From: Methylocystis iwaonis
GTDB taxonomy: Bacteria > Pseudomonadota > Alphaproteobacteria > Rhizobiales > Beijerinckiaceae
DNA: 64,000 nt
Direction of reading: 5' to 3'
Assembly (NCBI RefSeq): GCF_027925385.1
Contig: NZ_AP027143.1
Span: forward strand, 248,001 to 312,000
Part shown: positions 18,660 to 28,834 of the stretch, piece after piece
How positions within the stretch are numbered: the first letter of the stretch is position 1
Layout of the letters: each line of letters begins with the position of its first letter
Notes under the pieces: model-generated
What the model was told of the DNA's origin: nothing
Database searches by the model: none
The model's input: only the letters and a program-made list of their open reading frames with translations
Made by a program: the position numbers and the translations under genes

Positions 18660-18850
18660 GCCCGCCGGCCTTCGAGCAACTGGCTCTTCCCGCCGGCACG
18701 TAGACCGGTAGGCAGATTCAATGAAAGCAAGTTGCCTGTGTGAGCATCGAAATATACCGAGGTTGCGACCGCCTTGTCGCCGATGTCGCGTGACGAAAGC
18801 ACGCAATATTCATAAAGGCCCCGACTGCGCAGAATGTAGAGCGCAAGCGG
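18660..18850 (-). pseudogene. Fragment of a PepSY-associated membrane protein
   Basis: Read leftward, bases about 18850-18660 encode LALYILRSRGLYEYCVLSS, then RDIGDKAVATSVYFDAHTG, then NLLSLNLPTGLRAGG. This resembles the periplasmic part of PepSY-TM proteins, which sit in iron and cytochrome-related membrane reductase systems. A stop codon lies just upstream in this frame, and the downstream transmembrane part is missing, so it is a relic. The rest of 18603-19138 has no supportable gene; its AT-richer end (about 19000-19060) probably carries the promoter of the porin gene. Confidence 0.4.
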
Positions 18851-19138
18851 GCTTCGATTCCGAAAACGTCTTCACGCGCTTGTTGCGCCATGAGCCGTTC
18901 GCCGGTCGCTGGCGCTTCTTCCCGTTCGAGCGGTTTGCGACTCTCCTCGCGCGACGATGGGACCGGTTGCGCCCAGGCAGGCGGTTCATAGTCTAAGCAA
19001 AGCGTATAATTGTTTCCGTTGTTTCTGCATTATTCGGCAAATGCTTCGCGCACTGAAATGCGTCTGGTGAAGACACATTCACGCCGCAATCTCTACGAAA
19101 ACATGCCTGACTGAACCTGTCCGACGCGAGACGCAATT

Positions 19139-20917
19139 ATGAAGCTACGGAATAAGACCGCGGTCGGTGTAGCGATTGGTGGCTTTCTCACAGCCACGAG
19201 TGGAAACGCTGCACAAAGCCCAAACGACATCGAAGCACGCCTGCATGCGCTCGAAGCGCGCGTCGCCAAGCTACGGCCGCTCGAGGCGGAGATCGCCAAA
19301 TTGCGTCGTGAGGCGCGCGAAGCGAAGGAACAGGCTCGGCAGGCCGCGAGCCAAGCAGGCAATGTCGCCAACGCCGGAACGGTCAAAGGGCCGCCCGGTC
19401 CGCCTCCGCCTCCCGTCTTTGTATCCTTCCGAAATGGTCTCTACGCCGAGACCGAGGACAAGGCTTATAGCTTCAAGATTGGCGGCCGGATGCAGTTCGA
19501 CGGCGGCGGGGCGACGCAGCCGCTCAACGGTTGGGATGGCCAGGCAGGCGTGCGGCAGGTGCGTCTCGAAATCGAAGGAAAGGCGGCGAAATACTGGTTT
19601 TATAAGCTGCAGTACGATTTCGCCGGCTCCCAATATGGCACGCCATTCAACGCGCCGGTCCAAGGGGGCATTCGCGACTTCTATATCGCGTTCCAACATC
19701 CGATGCTCAGCTTGCCGTTCACAAAAGACCCGGCGTTTATCCATGTGGGAAGCTACTTCGAACCCTTCAGTCTCGAGTTTACATCCTCGTCTCGATTCCG
19801 TGACTTCATCGAACGGGCGATGCCGGTCGAAACATTCGCGCCCAGTCGTCATCTTGGCGCGGCGATCGGCGCATATGGCGGCAATTGGTCGGCGAAGGGA
19901 GGCATCTTCACGACGAGCTTCGAAGACCTCAATACCAATCCTGCGGTTGGAACCCCCGCTGTGATCGGCGTTCCGGCCAAGGCGGGCTGGGTCCCAACGG
20001 GAGGGGGGCAATATTTCGAACTCTCCGGCCGCATGACTTATGCGCCGATCATGACCGAGCATGATCTTCTGCACGTCGGGATATCGGGGCGTTTTCACCA
20101 ACCGAACAATGCGACGGGGCTTTCGGATGATCGTGCGCTCAGAGTCGGCAATCGAATTCGCTCGGAGGCCTATATGCTCAATCAAGGGCTGCTGGGGACT
20201 CCGGATCTCTCCTGCGGCTCGGTCGCCTTCCCGTTCGGCGCGACGGCCGTTTCCGGACACTGCGTCAAAAACATCGAGACATTCGGGGTCGAGCTGTCCG
20301 CGGCTCATGGGCCTTTTTCGTTGCAGGCGGAGTATTTCGGCCAGTTCGTCAATCGCAACGCGACCAATATCCTCCTCTCGCGTCTGGCGGGCGCCTTCGC
20401 CCCGGGAGGCGCTTCGCAGTATTTTAGCGGCTACTATGTTTACGGCCAATGGTATCTCACCGGCGAGGAGCGCGCGGCCGCGTACAACGTCGGTGACAAA
20501 CTCGGCGCGAATTTCACCCAGATAAAGATCAAGCACCCGCTGAGTGAAGGCGGCTTCGGCGCGATTGGCGTCGCGGCGCGCTACAGCGAGGTCAATTTGA
20601 ACAGCGGGCCATTCTCTGGGTCCGGCCTCTACAATATGCTGGCTTACACGACGTCGATTGCGCCTAATCCTGCGGCGACCGCAGCCATCGCCAACGCGGG
20701 TATGGTAGGCGGGCGCCAGGAGAATGTGACCTTGGGGCTCAACTGGTATCCCGATAACGGCCTTCATTTCCAGTTCAACTGGGTTCACGTCCTGCATGCG
20801 TCCGCGCCCTTGAACGATTACGCCTTCTTCACCTCGGGCGTGCCCGCCCGTCAGGGACCATATATGAATGGGGCGCACCCGAACCTCTTTGAAGCGCGCG
20901 CCCAGGTTTATTGGTAA
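19139..20917 (+). CDS. OprO/OprP-type outer-membrane porin
   Basis: A 592-residue protein with an N-terminal signal peptide (cleavage near SGNAAQS). A periplasmic coiled coil rich in Ala/Glu/Arg covers about residues 32-82. A proline linker (GPPGPPPPPV) leads to a long beta-barrel beginning FKIGGRMQFDGGG and closing with the terminal aromatic ARAQVYW. This matches the phosphate-selective porin O/P family, in which the coiled coil trimerises. Anion or phosphate preference is family knowledge only. It stands alone, and the palindromic repeat after it could terminate transcription from both sides. Confidence 0.85.
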   Translation: MKLRNKTAVGVAIGGFLTATSGNAAQSPNDIEARLHALEARVAKLRPLEAEIAKLRREAREAKEQARQAASQAGNVANAGTVKGPPGPPPPPVFVSFRNGLYAETEDKAYSFKIGGRMQFDGGGATQPLNGWDGQAGVRQVRLEIEGKAAKYWFYKLQYDFAGSQYGTPFNAPVQGGIRDFYIAFQHPMLSLPFTKDPAFIHVGSYFEPFSLEFTSSSRFRDFIERAMPVETFAPSRHLGAAIGAYGGNWSAKGGIFTTSFEDLNTNPAVGTPAVIGVPAKAGWVPTGGGQYFELSGRMTYAPIMTEHDLLHVGISGRFHQPNNATGLSDDRALRVGNRIRSEAYMLNQGLLGTPDLSCGSVAFPFGATAVSGHCVKNIETFGVELSAAHGPFSLQAEYFGQFVNRNATNILLSRLAGAFAPGGASQYFSGYYVYGQWYLTGEERAAAYNVGDKLGANFTQIKIKHPLSEGGFGAIGVAARYSEVNLNSGPFSGSGLYNMLAYTTSIAPNPAATAAIANAGMVGGRQENVTLGLNWYPDNGLHFQFNWVHVLHASAPLNDYAFFTSGVPARQGPYMNGAHPNLFEARAQVYW

Positions 20918-21002
20918 AAGTGCGGCCGTTTCGGCCCGTTCTGTAATACGCGATCCGCTCGAATGGTTCGTCGCCACTCTCGACGCTCGCGTCGCGAGCG
21001 AT

Positions 21003-21047
21003 CGGGAATCCAGAGTAAGCCAGCGTTTTTGCGGCTCTGGATTCCCG
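21003..21047. repeat. Dispersed palindromic repeat, copy 1
   Basis: Arms CGGGAATCCAGAG (21003-21015) and CTCTGGATTCCCG (21035-21047) are perfect 13-bp inverted repeats around a 19-bp loop. The same arms recur at 49714-49760, so this is a family of REP/MITE-like intergenic palindromes. It lies between convergent genes (porin and antiporter) and could serve as a bidirectional terminator. Confidence 0.75.
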
Positions 21048-21054
21048 GTCGTGA

Positions 21055-22281
21055 TCAGGATCGTATTTCGGAGTCTTCCAGGGCCTCTTCAACCTCCGCC
21101 TGGTGAGCGGGCGTGTGCAAGGCCGCCTCGTCCTTGGGTAGAAGATGGCGGGGCAAATAAAACTTGTTTGCGATGAGTGTTGGAAGCAAAGCGGTTCCTA
21201 TGATCGCGGCAACCAGGGTTGAATATTGCGCGTCATCGATAATCTTGTTGGAAAGGCCAAAGAGCGCCGATATCGTCCCGAAAGTCAGTCCTGAGGCCAT
21301 CAGCAAGGTCGTGTACATAGCGTCCTTGTGCGGCGCGTTGAATGCTCTCGCTACAGGGTAGACGCTGACGATCTTGGCGCCGATCTCGACGATAAGAAGC
21401 GCGACGACGCCGAAGGGCGCCATGAGCACCGTCGGGATGGACACGAAGTAGCCGGCGCGGACGAAATAAAACGGCGTCAATAACCCGATGGTGATCGCAC
21501 GAAGACGCTTGACCAACGCGGCATCGCGCCCAACGCTCCCCGCAAGCGCCATCCCGATCAGATAGGCGGGGAGCACCGCTTCGCTGCCTGCCCAAACGGC
21601 GAGCGCGCCGAGGCCCATCAGGCAAAAGAGCAAGAATTTGGCTTCGAATTCCGACGGCTTGCCGCCAAAAATCGCATAAGCGCGCGGCGTTATTTTTGGC
21701 AGGCCGACAAAGGCGCCGCCGAGGGCAAGAACGAACGCCAGCGTCTTCCAGGTGAAGGGGGCGAAGACGAGCCCGAGGGTGATGACGGTTCCAAGGTCGG
21801 TGATGAAACAAGCGGCAAGGATCGTCTTGCCATATTCGACCCGGTTGAAACCGTATTCCATCATGACCGTATAAACGACGGCGACGGAGGTCGCCGCCAG
21901 GGCGATGCCGGCGAGAAGCGCGGGCGCGCTTTCCCAACCAAGGAGATAATGGGCGGCCGCCCAACACCCTATTGCTGGCAGCAAAAAGCTCGCCGCGCCG
22001 ATGGCCGCCGCCTCCCGCCACTTCATTTTGAAGACGTCGGGGTCGAGTTCCGCTCCGGCAAGAAACGTCAGCAATATAGCGCCGATGCCCGCGAACGCCT
22101 TGACCCATGGCTCCTGGACCGAGAAGGCGCCGTAATAGCCGAGGGCGCCGAGCGCGGAGCCGGCAACCATGCCCACGACAATTTCCACAAGCGCCGTCGA
22201 GAAGCGATAATGGTGCGCGATGACGCTTGCGACAAGCGCTAAAGCGAAAACCAATGCGACTTGAGCCCAAATCCCTGCCAT
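21055..22281 (-). CDS. CPA2-type cation:proton antiporter (KefB/NapA-like)
   Basis: A 408-residue integral membrane protein with about 12 helices. It has the Na_H_Exchanger pattern: ALVEIVVGMVAG in helix 2, FLAGAELDPDVF (the conserved Glu/Asp pair of the family) and ACFITDLGTVITLGL with the Asp typical of the ion-binding site. It lacks the TrkA-N and USP domains of long KefB proteins. Likely role is monovalent cation/proton exchange at the inner membrane. No partner gene is visible; it converges with the porin gene. Confidence 0.85.
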   Translation of the reverse strand: MAGIWAQVALVFALALVASVIAHHYRFSTALVEIVVGMVAGSALGALGYYGAFSVQEPWVKAFAGIGAILLTFLAGAELDPDVFKMKWREAAAIGAASFLLPAIGCWAAAHYLLGWESAPALLAGIALAATSVAVVYTVMMEYGFNRVEYGKTILAACFITDLGTVITLGLVFAPFTWKTLAFVLALGGAFVGLPKITPRAYAIFGGKPSEFEAKFLLFCLMGLGALAVWAGSEAVLPAYLIGMALAGSVGRDAALVKRLRAITIGLLTPFYFVRAGYFVSIPTVLMAPFGVVALLIVEIGAKIVSVYPVARAFNAPHKDAMYTTLLMASGLTFGTISALFGLSNKIIDDAQYSTLVAAIIGTALLPTLIANKFYLPRHLLPKDEAALHTPAHQAEVEEALEDSEIRS

Positions 22282-22455
22282 AACGTCCCCCGTGGTGTTT
22301 TATCGCGCGGCAAAGCGCTTGGTTTTCTTGGATTGCGGAGCCGCGGCAAACCCGAGGTCGGTCCCTGCCGCTGCGCCAAATAAAATCATTGGAAGCACCG
22401 CTTGCGCGCAAATGCGCCAATACCGAAGCCTGCCTGGTAATTTAGAAAGCTCAGC

Positions 22456-23685
22456 TCAGTGTGCGCTGGCCTCCCTTTCCATGACGCACCGGCCATCCCC
22501 TTCGTTTACGTCGCGCACGATATTCTTCTTGACGATCTCATCCGCGCGAGTCTTCGCTTCAGCAAGATCCTTATTGAATATCCCGGTCGTATATTCGCTC
22601 GTCGAGGTTTTGACGGTGGAGGCGGCGAGCGGCGCGGGCTCCGCGCCGACGTTGATCGATGTGACGGTCGAAAGGCCCGGACGCAACGGGGTCTTCTTGA
22701 GTTCGTCGGGATCGATCGCAATGCGGACGGGCACGCGCTGGACAATGCGGATGAAGTTGCCGGTTGCGTTATCGGGCGGCAAGGTGGCGAAAACGCTGCC
22801 GGAGCCCGGCACGAGGCCCTCGACGGTCCCGTGGAAAATCGCGCTCGACCCGTAGAGATCGACTTTGATGACCGCTTCCTGGCCGGGGCGTACCCGCGCC
22901 ATGCGGTTTTCCCACAAATTGGCCTCGACCCAAAGATGGTCGAGGGGGACAATGTTGAGAATCTGGTCGCCGGGCCGCACACGCTGCCCGACTTGAACCC
23001 GCCGCTTGGCGACATAGCCAGTCGTCGGCGCTCGAATGCTCTGGCGCAGGAACTCGATATAAGCGTCGTTGAAGCGCGCCTTGGCAAGCTCGACATCGGG
23101 GTGTGTCGTTGGCGTCACACCGCCAAGCCGCGACTCCATCGCCTGATATTCCGCACGGGCTTCCCGCAGATCAGCGTCCTGCGCGGCGAGCGTATCTTCG
23201 GTATTCTGCAAAATCTGACGGGAGGCGGCGCCGCTCGCCGCCGCCTGCTTATAGCGTGCAAGATCATGGATCGTTCGCTCGCGAACGGCGGCGCGCGCCG
23301 TGACCTTCTGGCAGATCTGCCGGCGGTTGGCGAACAACGCCCCAACATTTCGCACGGCGCGACCAAGCTCTGCTTCAGCCTGGGCCAGCGCAGCGCGCGC
23401 CCGCTGCTCGTCGAGCTGAACGAGCACGTCGCCTTCCTTCACGAGTTGGGTTTCTTCGGCGAGGACCTTTGCGACGACGCCGGTCGCGTCGGCCTGCACC
23501 GGAAGAATGTTACCGCTGACAAAAGCATTGTCGGTCGTCACCCAGTCCCGGTCGTAGGTCAGATAGCGATAGGCGACGGCCAACACGCCAACGACGACTC
23601 CGATCGCCACCGCCTTCAGCAAGAAATTGCGGCGCGCGCGTATGCTTTTGCGGGAGAGCGGGGCGTCTGTCTGTTCCGCGTTCAA
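22456..23685 (-). CDS. emrA: EmrA-type periplasmic adaptor
   Basis: A 409-residue membrane fusion protein with one N-terminal helix (about residues 24-44). The lipoyl first half is VQADATGVVAKVLAEETQLVKEGD, then comes a long coiled-coil hairpin, the lipoyl second half RAPTTGYVAKRRVQVGQRV, and a beta-barrel domain. An EmrA/HlyD adaptor of this form bridges an MFS pump and an outer-membrane channel. It is the last gene of a three-gene leftward operon, 2 bp after the outer-membrane factor gene. The exported compound is unknown. Confidence 0.85.
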   Translation of the reverse strand: MNAEQTDAPLSRKSIRARRNFLLKAVAIGVVVGVLAVAYRYLTYDRDWVTTDNAFVSGNILPVQADATGVVAKVLAEETQLVKEGDVLVQLDEQRARAALAQAEAELGRAVRNVGALFANRRQICQKVTARAAVRERTIHDLARYKQAAASGAASRQILQNTEDTLAAQDADLREARAEYQAMESRLGGVTPTTHPDVELAKARFNDAYIEFLRQSIRAPTTGYVAKRRVQVGQRVRPGDQILNIVPLDHLWVEANLWENRMARVRPGQEAVIKVDLYGSSAIFHGTVEGLVPGSGSVFATLPPDNATGNFIRIVQRVPVRIAIDPDELKKTPLRPGLSTVTSINVGAEPAPLAASTVKTSTSEYTTGIFNKDLAEAKTRADEIVKKNIVRDVNEGDGRCVMEREASAH

Positions 23686-23687
23686 AA

Positions 23688-25241
23688 TCAGCCTCCTCCA
23701 AGCGATTGGACGACATCGACGACCGGGGTGATCGGGTCGGTCTCCGGCGCCGGCCTCGGCTCATGGGCTTGCGGGCCAGCGTCATAGCCGCCGCCGAGAG
23801 CCTGAAACAAATCCACCGTCGCGATGAGTCGGTCGCCTTCGATGCCGCGCTGGATAAAGACGGCGTCCAGCATGTCGGCGTGTTGCTGGATGAATTCACG
23901 CCGATCCTGCAGGCCGCCGCCTAGCCGGATGCGCGCAAGCTCGACCTCGGCGCGTCGCGCTCTGATAAAGCGCCCCTGCGACTCGTGCTCCGCCCTTGCG
24001 CGCTTCAGCGTGGCGAGCGCGTCGGCGACCTGCTGCGCGGCGGTGAGCAGCGTCTCATTGTAGGCGTCGACCGCCTGGTCGTAGTCGGCGCGCTGGGATT
24101 CGAGATTGCCGGTGAGCTTGCCGCCCTGGAAGATCGGCAGATGCAGTCCGGGCGTGACGCTGTAGACCATGGCGCCCGGGTTGAACAAATAGCCGCCAAG
24201 CTTTGCGAATTGCGTCGAGGTGACCGAGGCCTCCAGCCCCGCCGAGACCGACAGATCGATCGAGGGCAAAAACATGGCTTTGGCGGCGTGAATGCGTTCG
24301 GCCCAGGCTTCCGCGCGACGTAGCGCCGCCATGAGATCGGGGCGGTGGGCCAGCAATTCGATCGGGAGTTTACTCGGGAGAGCGGGCTGCGCCGGCGCAA
24401 CGCTTTTTCTCCGAGCGAATAGACCGCGCGCAACGTCCGGCCCCTCGCCCATCAGGCGCGCGAGCGCGTTCTCCTGAATCTCGATCGCCGCCGTCAATGC
24501 GGCCTCGCGGCGGACGGCCGCCTCTTCATTGCTCCGCGCCAGTTGGACGATGTCGAGGATTTCGATGCCGGTTTGGTAACGCGTCTCGGCGAGCTGACGC
24601 AGCTCGCGGCGCAAGCCCGTCAGTTCCTTGGCGAGCTTGAGTTGCTCCGCCAGAATATAGCCGCGCAGATAGGCGCGGGCGACGCTTGTCGTCAGCAATA
24701 AGCGTGTTTGTTCGAGCTCGCCCGCCTGCGCCAGCGCGTCGCCTATCGCGGCGTCGAGCAAGGCGCGGTTCTTGCCCCAGAAGTCCAGCTCCCATTTGGC
24801 GGAAATCGGGTTGAGGAAGGCAGCGGATTTTTGTTTGCCTCCCTGCAGCGGATTGAGCCCCGCCGCGACGCCATGCTCGGCGTAGCGATACTGCTTGTAG
24901 GAGAGGTCGGCCTCCACATAGGGGGTAAGACGCGAGCCTGCGATGTCGACCGCCGCCTCGGCGTCTTTCAGGGTGTCGGCGGCTTTTCTCAAGCCTTGAT
25001 TGCCGAGCAGCGATTTTCCAATGATGGCGTCGAGTTCCGCGCTGCGAAAGGCTCTCCACCACTGCGAGCTTGGCCAGCCGTTTTCCGTGCTGACGCTCTT
25101 GACGCCGGAAGCCGCGATGGTGCGGCTCATCGACGGCGGCTCCATGAACTCGGCCCGTTGCTGCGGCGCCGTGGGCATGCAGCCGCCTAGAGACGCGAAG
25201 GCCGCCGCGACAGGGATGGACCTCTGCAAGCGCCGGATCAT
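23688..25241 (-). CDS. Outer-membrane efflux lipoprotein, NodT/OprM family
   Basis: A 517-residue outer-membrane factor. The ATG at 25241 begins MIRRLQRS and leads to a lipobox LGGC, so the protein is lipid-anchored; a longer frame upstream would bury the signal peptide and is rejected. The two repeated OEP domains are recognisable (DIAGSRLTPYVEADLSYKQ and PIELLAHRPDLMAALRRAEA). It lies between emrB and emrA and completes a tripartite EmrA-OMF-EmrB efflux pump. Confidence 0.87.
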   Translation of the reverse strand: MIRRLQRSIPVAAAFASLGGCMPTAPQQRAEFMEPPSMSRTIAASGVKSVSTENGWPSSQWWRAFRSAELDAIIGKSLLGNQGLRKAADTLKDAEAAVDIAGSRLTPYVEADLSYKQYRYAEHGVAAGLNPLQGGKQKSAAFLNPISAKWELDFWGKNRALLDAAIGDALAQAGELEQTRLLLTTSVARAYLRGYILAEQLKLAKELTGLRRELRQLAETRYQTGIEILDIVQLARSNEEAAVRREAALTAAIEIQENALARLMGEGPDVARGLFARRKSVAPAQPALPSKLPIELLAHRPDLMAALRRAEAWAERIHAAKAMFLPSIDLSVSAGLEASVTSTQFAKLGGYLFNPGAMVYSVTPGLHLPIFQGGKLTGNLESQRADYDQAVDAYNETLLTAAQQVADALATLKRARAEHESQGRFIRARRAEVELARIRLGGGLQDRREFIQQHADMLDAVFIQRGIEGDRLIATVDLFQALGGGYDAGPQAHEPRPAPETDPITPVVDVVQSLGGG

Positions 25242-25272
25242 TCGGTCAGTCCATCTAGGTTGAGGCAAGGCA

Positions 25273-26862
25273 TTAGGGCTCTTCCATAAGTTCCTTGGCG
25301 CGGAGGAGCTCCAACCTTTGCTTCGGCGCGGGCTTCCTAGCCGGTTTGGCCAACCAGACAAAAATTGCAAGGCCGAAAAAGGCGAGCGCGCCGGTGAGGA
25401 AAGCGTCGTTGAGCCCCATAAGCAATGCTTGCTGGCGAATAAGACGCGAGACGTGCGCCCGCGCCACGGATTCGCTCAACCCGAGCCCCTGCAGCTTATC
25501 GAGAAGCTGCGGAAGGAGATCGAGCGACGGAAAGCGCCGGCCGCCAAGCTGATCCGCGAGGTCGAGTTGGTGGAAAGGCGTTCGCCGGAATTGCACGACG
25601 CCTTGCAGGGTGATGCCAAAAGCGCCGGCCGCTGTCCGCAGCATCGCAAGCTCTTCGGCGGCGCGGATGAGTTGAGAGCCCCCAAGGCCTTGGACTGCAA
25701 TGGCGGCGGGCGGCGCGAAGAACGTCGCGAGGAAGAAGCCGAAGAAAATCATCGGCACTGTGACCTGATCGAAGGAAGCAGGCTTATCGAACAGGCCCAG
25801 CCACGTCATGGTCACCGAGAAGCCAAGGAAGTTCAGGCTCGCAAAAAGGCGCAAATCAACGTGCCTTACGAGAAGGTGCACCACTGAGACGAGAGGCACA
25901 GCCAGCAGCGCCATCGTAAGGTATACCGTCCCCGCGCCCGAGGAGGTGTACCCCAGCAGCAACTGAAGCTGCCCGATAAAGACCGACAGCATGCCTTGGA
26001 TAAAGAGAAAGCCGAAGACCGAGCAAAAAGTCGCGACCGCATAGTTGCGATGACCAAAGAGCCGTAGGTCCAGGACCGGGCGGCGTTCGCCGAGCTCCCA
26101 GATGATAAAGATCGGGAGGGAGATGGCGACCACGACCATGACGATCGTGAGGAAGGATGATCCAAGCCAATCGAAGTCATTGCCTTGGTTGAGCACTGTT
26201 TGGAACCCGACCAGAGTAACGGAGATCAACAACACCCCTATGGTGTCGAAACGCGTGATCCGCCGGGCGAATGGACGGCCATAGAGCAGAGCGCCGACAA
26301 CCCCGGCGATCGGCAAGCCGAGGAAAATGTTCGAATAGAAAAGCACGCGCCAGTTGAAATATTCGGCCCAGAATCCGCCCATGAAAACGCCCAGGGTGAA
26401 AGGCGCCATACTGAGCACGCCCCACCAGGCGACCCCATAGGGGCGGTATTTTTCGGGGAGTTCATTCAGGACGAGCCCCTGGCCGATCGGCAGCAATATG
26501 CCGCCGGCAAGTCCGAGCAGGAAGCGCGCCGGCACGAAGAACCAGATGGTTTCGCTCAAAGCGCATGCGAGGGAAAAAACCGCATAGGCGACGAAAGCGG
26601 CGACATAGACCCGGTAGTCGCCATAGCGCGCCGACAGCCAGCGGGCGAAAGGCAGGCCGAGCACGATGCCCATCATGTGGTCCGTCGTCGCCCAGGTGCC
26701 GAAACTGGGCGTGACGCCCTGGAGGCTGCCAGCCGCATAGGGGGCCAGCACCGTATATCCGGGCACGTTGGAGAGAGCGATGACGTTGCCCACGGCCAGC
26801 GCAGCATTAAAAAGGAGGAATCGCCAACCCGTCAGCCGATCATCGTCGTCGAAGGCGGTCAT
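25273..26862 (-). CDS. emrB: EmrB/QacA-type MFS drug efflux permease (DHA2)
   Basis: A 529-residue permease with 14 predicted helices. The motif C-like FLLGLAGGILLPIGQGLVL is typical of DHA2 antiporters, and the loop LPFARWLSARYGDYR corresponds to motif A. It is first in the leftward operon with the outer-membrane factor and EmrA. Substrate cannot be predicted; family members export amphipathic antibiotics, uncouplers or siderophores. Confidence 0.87.
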   Translation of the reverse strand: MTAFDDDDRLTGWRFLLFNAALAVGNVIALSNVPGYTVLAPYAAGSLQGVTPSFGTWATTDHMMGIVLGLPFARWLSARYGDYRVYVAAFVAYAVFSLACALSETIWFFVPARFLLGLAGGILLPIGQGLVLNELPEKYRPYGVAWWGVLSMAPFTLGVFMGGFWAEYFNWRVLFYSNIFLGLPIAGVVGALLYGRPFARRITRFDTIGVLLISVTLVGFQTVLNQGNDFDWLGSSFLTIVMVVVAISLPIFIIWELGERRPVLDLRLFGHRNYAVATFCSVFGFLFIQGMLSVFIGQLQLLLGYTSSGAGTVYLTMALLAVPLVSVVHLLVRHVDLRLFASLNFLGFSVTMTWLGLFDKPASFDQVTVPMIFFGFFLATFFAPPAAIAVQGLGGSQLIRAAEELAMLRTAAGAFGITLQGVVQFRRTPFHQLDLADQLGGRRFPSLDLLPQLLDKLQGLGLSESVARAHVSRLIRQQALLMGLNDAFLTGALAFFGLAIFVWLAKPARKPAPKQRLELLRAKELMEEP

Positions 26863-27451
26863 ATTGCCGCCCTTGCGAAGCTAGGCCGACGCGGGCTCGG
26901 CTGTAAGCGCAGAGAAAACAACGGCTTTTTCAAAGCGGACTCCTAGCGTGCGTGCGCAAGCAGGAGTCATCAGCCCCAAGGGCGGTTATAAGGCGAACTC
27001 CATCGCCTACGCCATTTATAAGCCGAAGGGACGTATCCCTGTCAACCGCTTGGCTTTCCGCGCCGCGAGGGCGGGCAGGGGCGCTTGCGATTACGTCTCC
27101 CCGAGGGAGCGGCGCTGGCCCCGTCCTTCTCGAGCACAGTCTTTATGGCGCCTCGCTCGGCCGAAGCGCCAAGCACTCGCCGCCGCAGAGGGATAAGCAA
27201 GCGCCTCGCTACCCTTCACGCACCTTCATATGGCGTCCCGGCGCCGCAGCGCATCGGGGGTAGTCACGACGTGTGCAACCTTCTCCCATCTGCACGGCAA
27301 TTACGTAGCATCGCCTTTCGTTTATCGACCAATCTGTATGCTTACGTCGGAAATACTCCCCGGTTAAGAAGGTGCGCTTTCTCAGCCAAGTGGAGAACTC
27401 CATTCCATTGGCGGCGGACGCAAAAATGCTTGCATGATCGAGTAGAGAGCG
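26863..27451. other. 589-bp divergent intergenic region
   Basis: This stretch separates emrB (leftward) from the TackOD1-like gene (rightward) and should hold both promoters. I see no convincing gene. Short open frames here are arginine- and serine-rich without family features. An imperfect inverted pair GGTTATAAGGCG / CGCCATTTATAAGCC (about 26982-27025) could be an operator. Confidence 0.5.
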
Positions 27452-28834
27452 ATGTCAGTGACCTTGCGAAAAGCCTCTTTCGATGCGCGTGCCGAGAGAT
27501 CGAACGAGACGCGCTTGGCGTCGGGCTCACAATGGCGCGCTCTAAGCTTGCCGTTTCCGCTCGACGAAAGTCACCTGCCGCACAGCATTGCCGCCTGCGG
27601 GCGCGATGAGGCCCCCGATTTTGTAATCATCAACGACGCCGCTTCGATTTCTCTCCTTGCATCGGCCTTATCTCCAGCCGCAGCCGCGATCGTGCCTGTC
27701 GTGGATGCCACCGGAATCTCGGCAGACAATCGCGTCAAGCGCCGTAGCGATCTCAGCATCGGCATGGCTTCTCCGCGCGCCCTCTCGGAGGCGCTGATCA
27801 CACTGTCTCCGATGATTGCGAGAATTAGGCAGCTTTCTCCTGCAATTTTTCAGGCGGCGGATCCACGCCTTCTGCTTCTTGCGCGGTTGTTTGTGCGAGA
27901 CAGCGATTTGCTTCCTTCGATCGATCCTGCTGCGAAAGACGCTTTTGTTTATCGTGACGAGGCCGCTGTCGATGGAGCGGTGACTACCGCGGAAGACCTT
28001 GTTGGGAATGGCCTGCTGGAGCGACGGTTTTTTGACGCCGTGGCGGCTTGTCCCCATTGTGCGTGTTCCGCCCGGCTCGTCGTTCGAGAACTCTGCGCTT
28101 CCTGTGGCAGTCCGCACGTCACTGAACAGGCTGTTCTGCATCATCTGAGCTGCGCGTATCAGGGTCCAGAGTCAGATTTCCGACAAGAAACCGGCGGGCT
28201 TATTTGCCCCAAATGTCGTCAGGCCCTAACCTTTTTTAGTCTCGACTACGACCGTCCAGGCTCTCTGTACATCTGTCACGCATGCGGCCATTCGTCGGGC
28301 GACATTCGGATCGAGTTACTCTGCCTGAATTGCGGCGCCTCGATCGCAGCCGGCGATATGAGCAGGCAGGATTTTTATCGATACAGTCTCACCGACGCCG
28401 CGAGAGCCCTCGTCATTTCGCCCGCGCCGAAACTGCCGCCTTCTTCGCCCGACCAGGGAATGATTGGCGCGGTGCGCGCTTTCGCCGACCGTTTATCCTC
28501 GCGAGGCGCCGTCGGCTGTATTTTGAAAGTGCGGCTCCATGAGCCGCCCGGAACGCCGCCCGCGGGCCGTAATTGGCAGCAAACATGGTCGTTCTTCCGC
28601 TCCTTGCTTCGAGAGTGTTTCGTGCAAGACACGGAGATCGTCGAGGAGCTTCCTGTGTTCCTCGTGATGATCGAGAGCGATGCGAAGCGGGACGTTGAAC
28701 GGGCTCTTCCCGAGATTAGCTCGCGCCTCGAGCGGCATCTCTCGCTCGCTCCGTCGGTCGAATATGCCGTCCTGACATGCACTGAGTTTCTGGCGCTCGC
28801 CGCCGCCAACTCCAATGCGCAGGCGCCACGATGA
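27452..28834 (+). CDS. TackOD1-like zinc-ribbon protein
   Basis: A 460-residue cytoplasmic-looking protein. Its central part carries repeated CxxC knuckles: C200/C203, C215/C218, C252/C255, C275/C278 and C291/C294, with a lone C234. That pattern and the surrounding VNGLLERRFFDAVAACPHC-like context resemble the TackOD1 output domain, named from archaeal signalling proteins. A GGDEF/HPT domain is not obvious; residues 1-190 and 310-460 are otherwise unassigned. The stop overlaps the glycosyltransferase start (ATGA), so the two are translated together. A regulatory role in polysaccharide export is inferred from that coupling. Confidence 0.6.
   Translation: MSVTLRKASFDARAERSNETRLASGSQWRALSLPFPLDESHLPHSIAACGRDEAPDFVIINDAASISLLASALSPAAAAIVPVVDATGISADNRVKRRSDLSIGMASPRALSEALITLSPMIARIRQLSPAIFQAADPRLLLLARLFVRDSDLLPSIDPAAKDAFVYRDEAAVDGAVTTAEDLVGNGLLERRFFDAVAACPHCACSARLVVRELCASCGSPHVTEQAVLHHLSCAYQGPESDFRQETGGLICPKCRQALTFFSLDYDRPGSLYICHACGHSSGDIRIELLCLNCGASIAAGDMSRQDFYRYSLTDAARALVISPAPKLPPSSPDQGMIGAVRAFADRLSSRGAVGCILKVRLHEPPGTPPAGRNWQQTWSFFRSLLRECFVQDTEIVEELPVFLVMIESDAKRDVERALPEISSRLERHLSLAPSVEYAVLTCTEFLALAAANSNAQAPR

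Noticed and set aside
18721..18996. 91-residue plus-strand frame with CxxC
   Set aside because: Opposite to the PepSY-like remnant; Arg/Cys-rich without signal or family pattern.
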